Positions 6,110 through 6,678 of a stretch of 6,678 nt of DNA are shown here, in pieces. The translations under genes and the position numbers were made by a program. The DNA comes from Lichenicola sp964249915 (GTDB taxonomy: Bacteria > Pseudomonadota > Alphaproteobacteria > Acetobacterales > Acetobacteraceae). A model generated the notes under the pieces. The model saw only the letters and a list, made by a program, of their open reading frames with translations, had not been told where the DNA came from and ran no database searches. Each line of letters opens with the position of its first letter. Positions within the stretch are counted from its first letter, which is position 1. The stretch spans positions 1-6,678 of the forward strand of contig CAXUEL010000191.1 in the NCBI GenBank assembly GCA_964249915.1. The letters are read 5' to 3'.

Positions 6110-6678
6110 GCGCCACCTGGCGCGGTTACGTCGCCGACGTGCCGTACACCGCCAACTACCACCCGCAGCAGGCGCCGATGAACCTGGAGCTGGCCTGCCT
6201 GCTGAACCGGACGATCGGGCCGCTGTCCGGCGACGGCGACCGCCTGACCTATGTCGAGCTCGGCTGCGGTCGCGGCCGCACCGCGCTGTGCCTGGCCGCC
6301 AGCAACCCGGGCTGGACCGTGATCGGCCTCGACGTGATGCCGGCGCACGTGGCGGAAGCGCGCGCGCTGGCGGCTGAGGCCGGGATCGACAACGTGTCGT
6401 TCCTCGAGGCGGACCTGGCGGGGTTCGACGCGTCGGCGCTGCCGGAAATCGACGTGGCGAGCGCGCACGGGGTGTGGAGCTGGGTCGACGACCCGGTGCG
6501 GGCCGGCATCGTGCGCCTGCTGGCCTCCCGGCTGCGTCCCGGCGGCGTGCTGCACCTGAGCTACAACGCCTTGCCGGGCTGGCAGGGGGCGATCGGGCTG
6601 CAGCGCCTGCTGATGCAGGCCGGCGACCGCATCGGCGGCCGCACCGACCGGCGGGCGGCGGGCGCCCTGGAGCTGGCG
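6106..6678 (+). CDS. Class I SAM-dependent methyltransferase, runs past window end
   Basis: The 191 readable residues form a Rossmann methyltransferase domain. Motif I is VELGCGRGRTAL (50-61) for SAM binding, the acidic end of strand 2 is GLDV with D76, and LEADL with D103 is the motif III region. IDVASAHGVWSWV (115-127) is the motif IV region, and RPGG (144-147) precedes LHLSYNALPGW (149-159). The short leader GYVADVPYT plus HGVWSWV and SYNALPGW resemble methyltransferases that carry a C-terminal methyltransferase regulatory domain; that part would lie beyond the window. The GTG start overlaps the tssG stop (GTGA) and has a GGGAGG site 7 nt upstream, so it is expressed with the T6SS baseplate genes. 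The substrate is unknown. Candidates are a T6SS protein, an effector or a small molecule, all speculative. No stop is present in the window. Confidence 0.88.
   Translation, partial: MSATWRGYVADVPYTANYHPQQAPMNLELACLLNRTIGPLSGDGDRLTYVELGCGRGRTALCLAASNPGWTVIGLDVMPAHVAEARALAAEAGIDNVSFLEADLAGFDASALPEIDVASAHGVWSWVDDPVRAGIVRLLASRLRPGGVLHLSYNALPGWQGAIGLQRLLMQAGDRIGGRTDRRAAGALELA

Noticed and set aside
4571..6555. Long minus-strand frames opposite tssG and the methyltransferase
   Set aside because: They show the same antisense composition and no recognisable motifs; the plus-strand genes explain the sequence fully.
1..6678. tRNA, rRNA, CRISPR array, insertion sequence or integrase
   Set aside because: I saw no repeat array, transposase motif, tRNA-like fold or rRNA-like sequence; coding sequence covers almost the whole window.

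Overview
The window is a very GC-rich bacterial segment (about 70% or more by eye). It carries the middle of a type VI secretion system (T6SS) operon on the + strand. The gene order is a TssC-like second sheath gene (ImpD type), then impE/tagJ, tssE, tssF and tssG. This is the impD-E-F-G-H order first described in the Rhizobium imp locus. Together with the base composition it suggests an alphaproteobacterium, perhaps of the Rhodospirillales/Azospirillum kind, but the taxonomy is inference only.

Layout: bases 18 to about 240 hold the C-terminal part of an unrelated minus-strand gene for a small one-helix membrane protein. Bases 176-242 form a near-perfect 25/26-bp inverted repeat with a 16-nt loop. 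From about 224 to 1561 runs the TssC/ImpD-like sheath protein, whose conserved N-terminal part has no usable start codon in frame. A gap of 111 nt with a small A-rich patch follows. Then impE/tagJ (1673-2509), tssE (2540-3043, TTG start), tssF (3048-4883, GTG start) and tssG (4880-6109, GTG start overlapping tssF by 4 nt) are tightly packed. The last gene, from 6106 past the window end, is a class I SAM-dependent methyltransferase that overlaps tssG by 4 nt and has a strong ribosome binding site.

How the genes work together: TssE, TssF and TssG are baseplate parts. The TssC family builds the contractile sheath, and ImpE/TagJ is a sheath accessory protein known to bind TssB. The tight spacing from tssE onward indicates one transcript with translational coupling, and this places the methyltransferase under the same control as the baseplate genes. 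No tssB, canonical tssC, hcp, vgrG, clpV, tssJKLM or recognisable effector lies in the window.

The main oddity is the left edge. The sheath gene and the minus-strand gene both appear to lose their starts at the same palindrome, and adding one base inside it would restore a run of sheath-like reading frame. This could be a real rearrangement, a frameshift, or an assembly or amplification artefact. The second point of interest is the methyltransferase coupled to tssG.
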